Shown here piece after piece: positions 55,442-63,025 of a DNA stretch of 64,000 nt. Position numbers and translations under genes: made by a program. Within the stretch, counting starts at the first letter, position 1. Each line of letters begins with the position of its first letter. The stretch lies in the NCBI RefSeq assembly GCF_034424215.1, contig NZ_CP139960.1:1922001-1986000 (forward strand). The letters are read 5' to 3'. The notes beneath the pieces were generated by a model that was not told the origin of the DNA, searched no databases, and was given only the letters and a program-made list of their open reading frames with translations. The DNA is from Niabella yanshanensis. GTDB taxonomy: Bacteria; Bacteroidota; Bacteroidia; Chitinophagales; Chitinophagaceae.

Positions 55442-56095
55442 TCATTTTATATTATGTTTCCTGAATTTCTGGTTTACCCACGAAACAAAATGAGCGATAT
55501 GACGGTTTCGCACTATTTCCCCATTGTTCATTACAGAAGCGCCATCATGCTGCCACCTGGTTCTGGGCTTGTATTCATCTTCCAGGCCAATCATATGTCC
55601 AAACTCGTGCACCACCCCGCGCTGACGCCCCCTGGGCTTGGTAGTCAGTACCAGATCCATACTATCTAATTGAGAAGACCCCCTTGCAGGTGTGACATAA
55701 CTTTGCTCAAAGCTGGTCGTCTTTTGTACTGAAATTTCCCAATGATCAAAGATCCATATACCCTCTACCTGGGTCTTGAACTCAAATTCGAGCACCACCT
55801 GCACGCCGTTACCCAGCACTCGTAACAACTTTCTATTCCAGGCAGATTTCACCCCTGCTATCCAGTCATTTACAAAACTTTGCTTTTGTAAATCAGTCCA
55901 TTTCCCATTCTTATCCTGGAAGAAAAATTGCAGGTTCATAAAGCAAACCAGCTTATATTCACGTACCGGCTTACCCCTGGCTATCAGATAAAGATCATAA
56001 GCATCATTCACATCCAGCTCGCCTGCCGTGATATCTGTTTCATGGTCAATACATACCTCATCAGCTGCTAATGTAAAAGGAGTATGATGCGGCAT
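55442..56095 (-). CDS. Metzincin-like zinc protease, candidate T6SS effector
   Basis: A 217-residue protein without signal peptide. The zinc site is clear: HEFGH at 163-167 followed by Gly170 and Asp173 (HExxHxxGxxD), and a Met-turn about 20 residues later (ASVMNNG, Met189), which together define a metzincin-like fold. It lies between hcp2 and the lipoprotein gene, in the set 2 block, so it is probably a secreted effector, perhaps carried in the Hcp2 lumen or on VgrG2. No other function is indicated. It could alternatively be a fixed processing enzyme. Confidence 0.65.
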   Translation of the reverse strand: MPHHTPFTLAADEVCIDHETDITAGELDVNDAYDLYLIARGKPVREYKLVCFMNLQFFFQDKNGKWTDLQKQSFVNDWIAGVKSAWNRKLLRVLGNGVQVVLEFEFKTQVEGIWIFDHWEISVQKTTSFEQSYVTPARGSSQLDSMDLVLTTKPRGRQRGVVHEFGHMIGLEDEYKPRTRWQHDGASVMNNGEIVRNRHIAHFVSWVNQKFRKHNIK

Positions 56096-56190
56096 AAAGT
56101 TTTATTTTCAATAGATGCAACAGACGAGCCATTAAACGCCCCTCCGCAATTTTCAACAAGTGTTTAACAGTAACAGAAAGTATACCAGTT

Positions 56191-56580
56191 TTACACAGGC
56201 CAGTTCTTCCTGAAGCTGGAATCATTCAACTTCACTTCTTTGGCGCTTAACCTCAGCGTTATCTGCATGGGATATTCACCGTTATGTGTATACTCCTCGG
56301 TATAGTCAATACAATGAGCGTCAACAAACCTGATCGTTTTCAGCTGGCTCATATTATCTCTTCTGTAAAAAGTGATAGCGCCGCTTTTTGTTTGTGTAGG
56401 GCTAATCATCCAGTCGAAAAGATCAGTTTTACCATTGCTTTCAATAGTAACATCAATTACACCACCTTTAGGAATGGACGTAGGCCTGCTCGTGGCATCT
56501 GTTTCCTGGGAGAAATGGTATCTGCAATGAAGGACATTAATTTCTTCGCCATCTAATGTAAGTTTTGAAATAAATGACAT
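56191..56580 (-). CDS. tssD: Hcp/TssD protein 2 (set 2, likely cargo Hcp)
   Basis: A 129-residue TssD with QETDATSRPTSIPKGG, DLFDWMISP and the LRLSAKEVKLN end. It is clearly related to hcp3 but more divergent. Its position next to the metalloprotease gene suggests that it could be a carrier for that cargo, while hcp3 is the structural tube subunit. Confidence 0.85.
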   Translation of the reverse strand: MSFISKLTLDGEEINVLHCRYHFSQETDATSRPTSIPKGGVIDVTIESNGKTDLFDWMISPTQTKSGAITFYRRDNMSQLKTIRFVDAHCIDYTEEYTHNGEYPMQITLRLSAKEVKLNDSSFRKNWPV

Positions 56581-56650
56581 AAGGTTGCTTTTAAGGTATC
56601 AACTTTAATTGATAGCGTTTTTCATAAGTATGGACAGCAAGTAACTATAA

Positions 56651-56685
56651 ATAACCCAGCACCTTAACAGCAGGTGCCGGGTTAT
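56651..56685 (-). terminator. Long hairpin between hcp3 and hcp2
   Basis: A 14-bp stem with one mismatch (arms 56651-56664 and 56672-56685, seven-base loop), 56 bases after the hcp3 stop on the - strand. The sequence past it (TTATAG) is weakly U-rich. It probably reduces read-through or protects the 3-prime end of a highly expressed hcp3 message. Confidence 0.6.
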
Positions 56686-56740
56686 CCAGTTTAATATAAC
56701 ACATTTTCAAGGCTTAACAGCTCATGTTGTTCTAAAAATA

Positions 56741-57130
56741 TTAAACAGCCCACTGGTTCATATGCGAGGCATTGCCCATGCTGATCTCCTTTGCACTAAT
56801 GGTAAAGGTTTCAGTAATAGGGTTTTCACCAGTAGCATTAAAGTTTTCCCGATAGGAAACCAGGTACCCTTCCTTGAAGGAAAGCTCCTTCATAGTGGCA
56901 TCAGAATCTCTTTTGGTAAAAGTTATCTTACCATCTTTTCTTTCGAAATTGTTACACATCCATTCGAAGAATTTGGTGTCACCGGTAGATTCAACGGTTA
57001 GGGTAATCTGGCCACCACGGGTGATAGATGATGGTCGGCCTGTGGCATCTGTTTCCTGCTTGAGGGCATAGCTAAGATCCAGGATGTTGTTTTTAGCACC
57101 TGCCACATCAATTTGTGCTTTAAATGACAT
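56741..57130 (-). CDS. tssD: Hcp/TssD protein 3 (set 2, main tube protein)
   Basis: A 129-residue canonical TssD: MSFKAQIDVAG start, QETDATGRPSSITRGGQ, KFFEWMCNNFER, TFTISAKEISMGNAS. This is the closest of the three to the standard Bacteroidota T6SS tube protein. It has 190 bases of upstream noncoding DNA after tssC2 and a downstream hairpin, so it may be expressed as its own abundant message. Confidence 0.9.
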   Translation of the reverse strand: MSFKAQIDVAGAKNNILDLSYALKQETDATGRPSSITRGGQITLTVESTGDTKFFEWMCNNFERKDGKITFTKRDSDATMKELSFKEGYLVSYRENFNATGENPITETFTISAKEISMGNASHMNQWAV

Positions 57131-57320
57131 AGTTGTACATTTTTGATGTTAAAAAATAAGTATAAAAACTATAAATAAAAAATACATGCTTATAATACTT
57201 ATCTATGTAACACACGGTAAGATCGAGCTTTCAAATAATTCATCATAGATTTAAGTATAGGATTAAACGTTCGGGGTGTTTGAATTATTGCAGAGGGTTT
57301 ATTAATAAAATATTAATTAC

Positions 57321-58712
57321 TTATTTATCCTGCTCGTAGCTAGACATCCATTCTACGCCATCTGCATCATCACCTTTTTGTCCGTCCAGCTTGATTAAAA
57401 ATGTTTTAGCCGGGAAATAAGGCTTCAGGTGAATGTCCAGGAAAATCCGGTCTTTTTGAAGCGGATCCTGTTCAAATCTTTTTATGGTAAAGTTTTCAAT
57501 TAATTTGCTGGGGCCGGTAATACTATCCAGGAAACGAACAATCTGTCCGTTTAATTCTTTCCTGGTATTGGCATTGAAATTTTCGAAAGCACGCCTGTTG
57601 AGAAAGTCCATCATTACCTTGGCCACATAGTCAAATACGCGGACCACAGAGTAGGTTTGCAAACCTATATTATCGCCATTGAATAAAGTCTTTGCTGAGA
57701 AGGCCATTACTTTGCCATACTCTTTTGCCATTGGCACCAGGCCCAATTTTTCAAGACCTGCTATCTCGCTTTTCTTCAGATCAAACTTAACGCCGTCTAC
57801 CTCGTTCATACTACCATGTTTCTTACCGGCAGTAACCTGCGACATCAGGGTGTAGTAGATCTTTCCGCCAAGGGATGAAGACGGTGGGATAAACAGGTGA
57901 TCATCTTCCCCCACTTCATCTTCTTTACCCCGCCCTACCAGCCAGTTACAAGCCATTACCACATTGGAGCGGTAAGGGTCTCCCCCTGTTAAATTAGCAG
58001 CCTCAAACAATTCCATTACATCATCGGGTGTGTCCAGGTTTTCAAAATCAGTCACCAGCATCACTTTATTATCATAGGCTATTTTGGCCCATTTTTCTAC
58101 CACTTTATTAGAACCCAGATAACCGGGTAATATCAAAATGCCATAGTTATTGCGCAAATCCAGCCTGTCGTAATTATTAACCAGCTCGGCCTGTACATGA
58201 TCAATAAACCTGGTATTATCCAGGTCTTTCAACTGATCAGGCTCCGCATTCATAAACGATACGTTCTTCACTTTCTGGCTTTCCGTATTCTTAAAGAATA
58301 ATGCTACAGAGCGATAGGAACGCTCCAGATCCCCGGTACGCTCCAGTGCTTTTCTTACATTCGACTTTAATGTTCTGTCAGCCGTCTCAGCCAATTGGTT
58401 GCAATTATCAACCATCTGTCCCAGATCGTCTGTAGACTCTAATATATCAACCCACCAGCTCAGCATTTTTTTCAGCTCCTCCCGCTCTTTCTTCTTACTG
58501 GCTTCTTCCAGGAATATCTTCTTTCTCGCCTTTCGCTCAGGGTTCAAATTTTGCACATTATCGATAGCGGATTCCAGGAGATCATATCCACCCAACTTGG
58601 CAAGCGGTTGAAGATGAGAATCCAGGGTACCTAACTCAACTGATGAAGGTTGCTTATACTCTTTTTGCAGATTTTGGTCTTCCGGGGAAAGTTGATTTTG
58701 AGCTGTTGACAT
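57321..58712 (-). CDS. tssC: T6SS sheath large subunit TssC (set 2)
   Basis: A 463-residue TssC with RNNYGILILPGYLGSNKVVE, CNWLVGRGKEDE, FIPPSSSLGGKIYYTL and LNRRAFENFNANTRKEL. The N-terminus (residues 1-40, rich in Gln/Glu/Ser, then LAKLGGYDLLESAIDNV) differs from TssC1 and is longer by about 10 residues before the shared helix. Forms the sheath with TssB2, encoded immediately upstream (31-base gap). Confidence 0.92.
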   Translation of the reverse strand: MSTAQNQLSPEDQNLQKEYKQPSSVELGTLDSHLQPLAKLGGYDLLESAIDNVQNLNPERKARKKIFLEEASKKKEREELKKMLSWWVDILESTDDLGQMVDNCNQLAETADRTLKSNVRKALERTGDLERSYRSVALFFKNTESQKVKNVSFMNAEPDQLKDLDNTRFIDHVQAELVNNYDRLDLRNNYGILILPGYLGSNKVVEKWAKIAYDNKVMLVTDFENLDTPDDVMELFEAANLTGGDPYRSNVVMACNWLVGRGKEDEVGEDDHLFIPPSSSLGGKIYYTLMSQVTAGKKHGSMNEVDGVKFDLKKSEIAGLEKLGLVPMAKEYGKVMAFSAKTLFNGDNIGLQTYSVVRVFDYVAKVMMDFLNRRAFENFNANTRKELNGQIVRFLDSITGPSKLIENFTIKRFEQDPLQKDRIFLDIHLKPYFPAKTFLIKLDGQKGDDADGVEWMSSYEQDK

Positions 58713-58743
58713 ATGATGACTATAGGTTTATGAATTGAATATA

Positions 58744-59199
58744 TTATTTAGACTTACCGTCCAGTTCCTGTATGAGCACTTTTAATGCGGCAACCAGGTT
58801 TTCCTTAGTGCCAGAGTCAGACAAGGCCTGCTTCAGCAATTTATTGGTCTTAAGCTGCTTCACGATTTTTTGGTACTGGGTACGCTTCATATCCAACTCG
58901 CTCAGATACTGGCTTTGACGGGTAATGCCTTTGGGACCGAAATCTTCAAGTCCTTTAAAGTTCAGCTCTTCTCTTTTAGAGGCTCCCTCTTCCGTTTCAA
59001 ATTCCATATCCACGGAAGGGTTAAAATGGTTGAATACGGCACTGACATCGGTCAGTCCATGAACAATCTCCGGCCTCACAGGAGGCAGGTCTGTTAACTT
59101 CTCGGCTAATAATACACGATTCTGCGGGATATCGGCAAAAGCTTCAAACGCATCGTTCTTTACTTCGGTACCGCCTATTCCATAAGGTTCCAGTGGCAT
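58744..59199 (-). CDS. tssB: T6SS sheath small subunit TssB (set 2)
   Basis: A 151-residue TssB with NRVLLAEKLTDLPPVRPEIV, FKGLEDFGPKGITRQSQYL and QLKTNKLLKQAL, matching TssB1. First gene of the long leftward set 2 block. The 274 bases upstream hold the pyrR terminator and no gene. Confidence 0.9.
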   Translation of the reverse strand: MPLEPYGIGGTEVKNDAFEAFADIPQNRVLLAEKLTDLPPVRPEIVHGLTDVSAVFNHFNPSVDMEFETEEGASKREELNFKGLEDFGPKGITRQSQYLSELDMKRTQYQKIVKQLKTNKLLKQALSDSGTKENLVAALKVLIQELDGKSK

Positions 59200-59375
59200 A
59201 GTTGTTTTTTTAATAGATTGTGATAACGAATGTATATGTCATGTCCGTTTTGAAAGATCCCGCAATGCACGGGAAAGGTTATTTAAAAAGGGACTATGTA
59301 AAAGTAAACCCTTTATTTTTTTCTCATAATAGCTAAATATAGTGATGCCCAAGGTCGAAAAATTTGATAATAAAT

Positions 59376-59428
59376 AAAATAGCCTAAGAAAGAAATTGCT
59401 ATTTAATTAACTCATTTCCCTCTTAGGC
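59376..59428 (-). terminator. Terminator-like hairpin after pyrR
   Basis: GCCTAAGA at 59382-59389 pairs exactly with TCTTAGGC at 59421-59428; with two G-U pairs the stem extends to 14 bp around a 19-base loop. On the - strand it is followed by TATTTTATTTATT. It begins 46 bases after the pyrR stop. Confidence 0.65.
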
Positions 59429-59473
59429 CAACAAAACTCATGCCTATCATGTATTTTGTTCAGATTTTTTTTA

Positions 59474-59995
59474 TCATTCTATATAAACCTGATCTGCATC
59501 ACTATTTTCTTCCCACCTCACCAATACTTTCTGATTTTCAAAACTATCTATTGCTCTTCCGATATAATCGGCCTGGATGGGCACTTCCCGGCTAAACCGG
59601 CGATCGATCAGTACACAAAGCTCCACTTTTGCCGGGCGGCCAAAATCGAGCAGTGCATCCAGGGCCGCACGGATGGTTCTGCCGGTATACAATACATCAT
59701 CTATCAGGATTACCGTTTTGTTTTCAATACTAAAAGGAATATCTGTAGCGTTGGCTTTGTGCAGGGTATTACGGACATCATCCCGGTAAAAAGTGATATC
59801 CAGCTTACCATATTCGATAGTTGTTTTACCCACCAATTGCTTTACCTGCTGATGCATCCTGTCTGACAAATAAACACCCCTGGGTTGAAGCCCAATCATT
59901 ACCACTTTAGAAAGATCTGTATGATTTTCAATAACCTGTTGTGCCAGTCTTTTTATCGTTATTGATATATGTTCCTTATTTAAAATAGATTTCAC
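59474..59995 (-). CDS. pyrR: Uracil phosphoribosyltransferase / pyrimidine regulator PyrR
   Basis: A 173-residue PyrR. The PRPP-binding loop is residues 95-108 (VILIDDVLYTGRT), and MIGLQPRGVYLSDRMHQ and YRDDVRN segments are family marks. It converts uracil and PRPP to UMP; RNA-binding attenuation is a function in Firmicutes, not verified here. No pyrimidine gene lies next to it. Confidence 0.88.
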   Translation of the reverse strand: MKSILNKEHISITIKRLAQQVIENHTDLSKVVMIGLQPRGVYLSDRMHQQVKQLVGKTTIEYGKLDITFYRDDVRNTLHKANATDIPFSIENKTVILIDDVLYTGRTIRAALDALLDFGRPAKVELCVLIDRRFSREVPIQADYIGRAIDSFENQKVLVRWEENSDADQVYIE

Positions 59996-60023
59996 GCTAT
60001 TGTCTTTAGTGCTAAAAACCGAA

Positions 60024-60066
60024 AGTCGGAAAGTTTAAGCTTTTAAAAAACTTTTTCTTTCCGACT
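60024..60066 (-). terminator. Terminator of pruA
   Basis: A perfect 10-bp inverted repeat (AGTCGGAAAG 60024-60033, CTTTCCGACT 60057-60066), followed on the - strand by a T-run in GGTTTTTAG. It is 23 bases after the pruA stop. Confidence 0.75.
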
Positions 60067-60088
60067 CTCTTATTATAAAATAACTCAA

Positions 60089-61720
60089 TTAATCCTCGGC
60101 TAAAAACGGATATTTATAATCTGTTGGCGGATTAAATGTTTCTTTAATAGTACGGGCACTTAACCAGCGGTATAAATTTAATATAAAGCCGGCTTTATCG
60201 TTAGTACCCGAAGCACGCCCTCCACCGAATGGTTGCTGTCCTACAACGGCGCCTGTTGGCTTATCATTGATATAGAAGTTACCTGCCGCGTTTTCCAGTT
60301 TCCTTGTTGCTAACTCCACCGCAGCTCGATCGGTCGAAATAATAGCCCCGGTAAGCGCATAAGGCGATGTATTATTAACCAGGTCCAGCGTTTTCTCAAA
60401 TGCACTGGCAGGATAAACATATAAAGTAAGTACGGGCCCAAAGATCTCCTCGCACATAGTAAGGTATTGCGGGTTCGTAGTTTCAATTACTGTAGGCTGG
60501 ATGAAATACCCGTTTTTTTTATCACAGCTTCCACCCGCAAGTATGGACGCATCTTTATCCTTTTTCGCTTTATCAATATAATTTTTGATCTTGTCGAAGC
60601 TACGTTCGTCGATCACCGCATTAATAAAATTGCTGAAGTCTTCTACCATGCCCATTTTAAAGGAGTTGATGCCTTCAACCAATTTCTTTTTTACTTCTTT
60701 AGCAATATTGGAGGGGATGTAAGCGCGGGAAGCCGCCGAGCACTTTTGCCCCTGGAACTCAAAGGCGCCCCGTAAAAGCGCCGTAGCTACCACTGCAGGA
60801 TCGGCGCTCTTATGCGCTATAACGAAATCCTTCCCGCCGGTTTCACCAACAATACGGGGATAGCTTTTGTATCTGCCAATATTTTTACCAATCGTTTCCC
60901 ACATGGTATTAAACACACCTGTAGAACCTGTAAAGTGTACTCCTGCAAAATCACGATGACTAAAACATACTTCTCCTAATTCAGGACCGTTAACATAAAT
61001 AAGGTTGATCACACCATCAGGTAATCCTGCTTCCTTCAAAATCCGCATGAACATTTGCGCAGAGTAAACCTGCGTGTTTGCAGGTTTCCATACCACTACG
61101 TTACCGCACATTGCTGCCGAAGTAGGCAAGTTGCCTCCAATTGCCGTGAAGTTGAACGGGGTTACCGCCAGCACAAATCCCTCCAGAGGACGATACTCCA
61201 AACGGTTGTGCATACCCGGGCCACTGATGGGCTGTTGCTTATAGATCTCGCTTAAGAAATGCACATTAAACCGGAGGAAATCTATGATCTCACAGGCGCT
61301 GTCTATTTCTGCCTGGTAAGCATTTTTACTCTGCCCTAACATAGTAGTACCATTCATGTGAAAACGGTATTTGGTAGCAATCAGGTCTGCAGCTTTTAAA
61401 AAGATACCAGCGCGGCTTTCCCAGCTTAATGCGGCCCATTTTTCTTTGGCGGCAAGCGCTGCATCAATAGCCTGCTGCACATGCTTTTTATCGCCCATGG
61501 AAAACTGTCCCAGGGTATATTTTCTTTCATGGGGAGGGTGTATGGATATTTTATTTTTTGTAAACACCTGCTCGCTACCTATATACATCGGAATATCCAG
61601 TGTCTCCGCCTTAAGCGTTGCTAACGTAACTTTTAGCTGCTCCCTTTCTTTGCTGCCGGGTGCATAATTCAATACCGGTTCGTTAACCGGTAAAGGGTAT
61701 GAAAAGGTTCCTATACTCAT
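60089..61720 (-). CDS. pruA: L-glutamate gamma-semialdehyde (1-pyrroline-5-carboxylate) dehydrogenase
   Basis: A 543-residue aldehyde dehydrogenase of the P5C dehydrogenase branch (long N-terminus, MSIGTFSYPLPVNEPVL). Catalytic Glu293 in VGETGGKDFV and nucleophile Cys327 in EFQGQKCSAASRAY, a stretch typical of this family. It oxidises glutamate semialdehyde to glutamate with NAD as the second step of proline degradation. No proline dehydrogenase gene is adjacent. Confidence 0.9.
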   Translation of the reverse strand: MSIGTFSYPLPVNEPVLNYAPGSKEREQLKVTLATLKAETLDIPMYIGSEQVFTKNKISIHPPHERKYTLGQFSMGDKKHVQQAIDAALAAKEKWAALSWESRAGIFLKAADLIATKYRFHMNGTTMLGQSKNAYQAEIDSACEIIDFLRFNVHFLSEIYKQQPISGPGMHNRLEYRPLEGFVLAVTPFNFTAIGGNLPTSAAMCGNVVVWKPANTQVYSAQMFMRILKEAGLPDGVINLIYVNGPELGEVCFSHRDFAGVHFTGSTGVFNTMWETIGKNIGRYKSYPRIVGETGGKDFVIAHKSADPAVVATALLRGAFEFQGQKCSAASRAYIPSNIAKEVKKKLVEGINSFKMGMVEDFSNFINAVIDERSFDKIKNYIDKAKKDKDASILAGGSCDKKNGYFIQPTVIETTNPQYLTMCEEIFGPVLTLYVYPASAFEKTLDLVNNTSPYALTGAIISTDRAAVELATRKLENAAGNFYINDKPTGAVVGQQPFGGGRASGTNDKAGFILNLYRWLSARTIKETFNPPTDYKYPFLAED

Positions 61721-61781
61721 GATAAAATTTATTAGTATAAAACTATTGAAAATAACAGTACGCTAAATTGGATAGCATAAG

Positions 61782-62877
61782 CTACGATGCATCTCCTTCT
61801 TTATCAGCCATCAGGTAAGCTTTAATGAAGCCATCCAGCTCGCCGTCCATAACCGGTTGTACATTCCCAACTTCATAATCAGTTCGATGGTCCTTGATCA
61901 TTTTGTAGGGGTGAAAAACATAGCTGCGGATCTGGCTTCCCCATTCTATCTTTTTCTTATTAGCATTGGTGGCATTCTTTAATTCCTCCCGCTTGCGCAG
62001 CTCTTCTTCATATAAGCGGCTCTTCAGCATTTGCATGGCTTTTTCCCGGTTGCCCATTTGTGTGCGCTCGGTTTGGCAAACTACCACAATACCCGTAGGT
62101 ATATGCGTTAAAAACACCTTGGTTTCTACTTTGTTTACGTTCTGCCCACCGGCGCCGCCGCTTCGCGCTGTTTCCATTTTTACTTCACTGTCCTTGATCT
62201 CGATCTCAATCGTATCGTCGATTAATGGATATACGAATACCGATACAAATGAAGTATGCCTTCTGGCATTGCTGTCAAACGGTGAAATACGTACGAGCCG
62301 GTGCACACCGCTTTCTGCTTTTAAGAAGCCGTAGGCAAAAGCGCCATCAAACTGCAGCGTAGCTGTTTTAATACCTGCGCCATCGCCCCACTGCCAATCA
62401 AGCTCGGTAACCCTCCATCCCTGCTTCTCACCATACATACGATACATACGCGCGACCATCTCTGCCCAATCCTGGCTTTCGGTACCACCGGCACCTGAGT
62501 TGATCTGCAGCACCGCGGGCAATTCATCTTCGGGCTCGTTCAAAGTGCTTTTGAACTCAGCTTCATCTAAAGTCTGAAGCGCCTGGTCGTAAGCCTCCTG
62601 CGTTTCAGCTTCTGTGGCATCCCCTTCTTTCCAGAAATCAAAAAGTATGGCAAAATCTTCTACTGCTGTTTCAGCATGGTTAAAAAGATTGACCCAATAT
62701 TCGTTTACTTTTAAAGTCTTTAGAATTTCGGTTGCACGTTTGTTATCATCCCAGAATCCGGGACTTAACGATAATTGTTTGTCTTGTTGAATTTTTTGCG
62801 TACGGTTCCCGACGTCAAAGAAACCTCCTTATCCCGAGAACGCGGGACCGCATATCCTGTAATTTTTCCTGTGTCAT
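61782..62877 (-). CDS. prfB: Peptide chain release factor 2, joined by programmed +1 frameshift
   Basis: The full protein of about 364 residues is obtained by joining a 20-codon first frame (ATG 62877-62875, [15 protein letters not shown] start) to the second frame that runs to 61782 after a +1 shift at CTT-TGA-C. Key marks: SPF tripeptide at about 198-200 (VRISPFDSN), reading UGA/UAA, and the GGQ motif at about 243-245 in [11 protein letters not shown]. Without the shift only 20 residues are made; a TTG inside the second frame at 62543 is not the real start. The gene ends termination at UGA and UAA codons and its expression is self-regulated by the frameshift. Confidence 0.92.
62814..62829 (-). 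promoter_or_regulatory. prfB programmed frameshift site
   Basis: On the - strand: AGGAGG (62829-62824), TTT, then CTT TGA C (62820-62814). The Shine-Dalgarno-like element, the three-base spacing and the slippery CTTTGA are the same as in E. coli (AGGGGG-TAT-CTT-TGA-C). Low RF2 gives a pause at UGA and a +1 slip. Confidence 0.92.
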
Positions 62878-62881
62878 GATT

Positions 62882-62931
62882 GCAAATATAGAGTGAATCC
62901 TGTTACATTGCTTTAATGACGCTATATTTGC
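62882..62931. promoter_or_regulatory. Symmetric divergent promoter region of prfB and the sensor gene
   Basis: GCAAATATAG (62882-62891) and CTATATTTGC (62922-62931) are perfect inverted copies, each containing the -7 word TATATTTG oriented outward or inward: the left copy reads leftward (toward prfB) and the right copy rightward. The left -7 box lies only six bases before the prfB ATG, so prfB might be leaderless if this box is used. Confidence 0.5.
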
Positions 62932-62976
62932 GCTCATTAATCGTGCCCGAAAGCCATATTATATATTTATAATATG

Positions 62977-62984
62977 TAAATTTG
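62977..62984 (+). promoter_or_regulatory. Second possible -7 box of the sensor gene
   Basis: TAAATTTG fits TAnnTTTG and lies 42 bases before the ATG at 63026. No clear -33 partner. Confidence 0.35.
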
Positions 62985-63025
62985 TGTGTTGATGGCATTG
63001 TAAAAAATGCTTTAATTGTGGATAC

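Noticed and set aside
15202-59199. Extracellular contractile injection system (eCIS) or a tailed prophage instead of T6SS.
   Set aside because: TssK, TssN, TssO and a ClpV-type unfoldase are encoded, while capsid, terminase, integrase and eCIS-type tail-fibre and AAA genes are missing.
62321-62543. TTG at 62543 as the start of prfB.
   Set aside because: The second frame is open upstream to the CTTTGAC site and joins a 20-codon first frame to give the normal RF2 length, so the TTG is internal.
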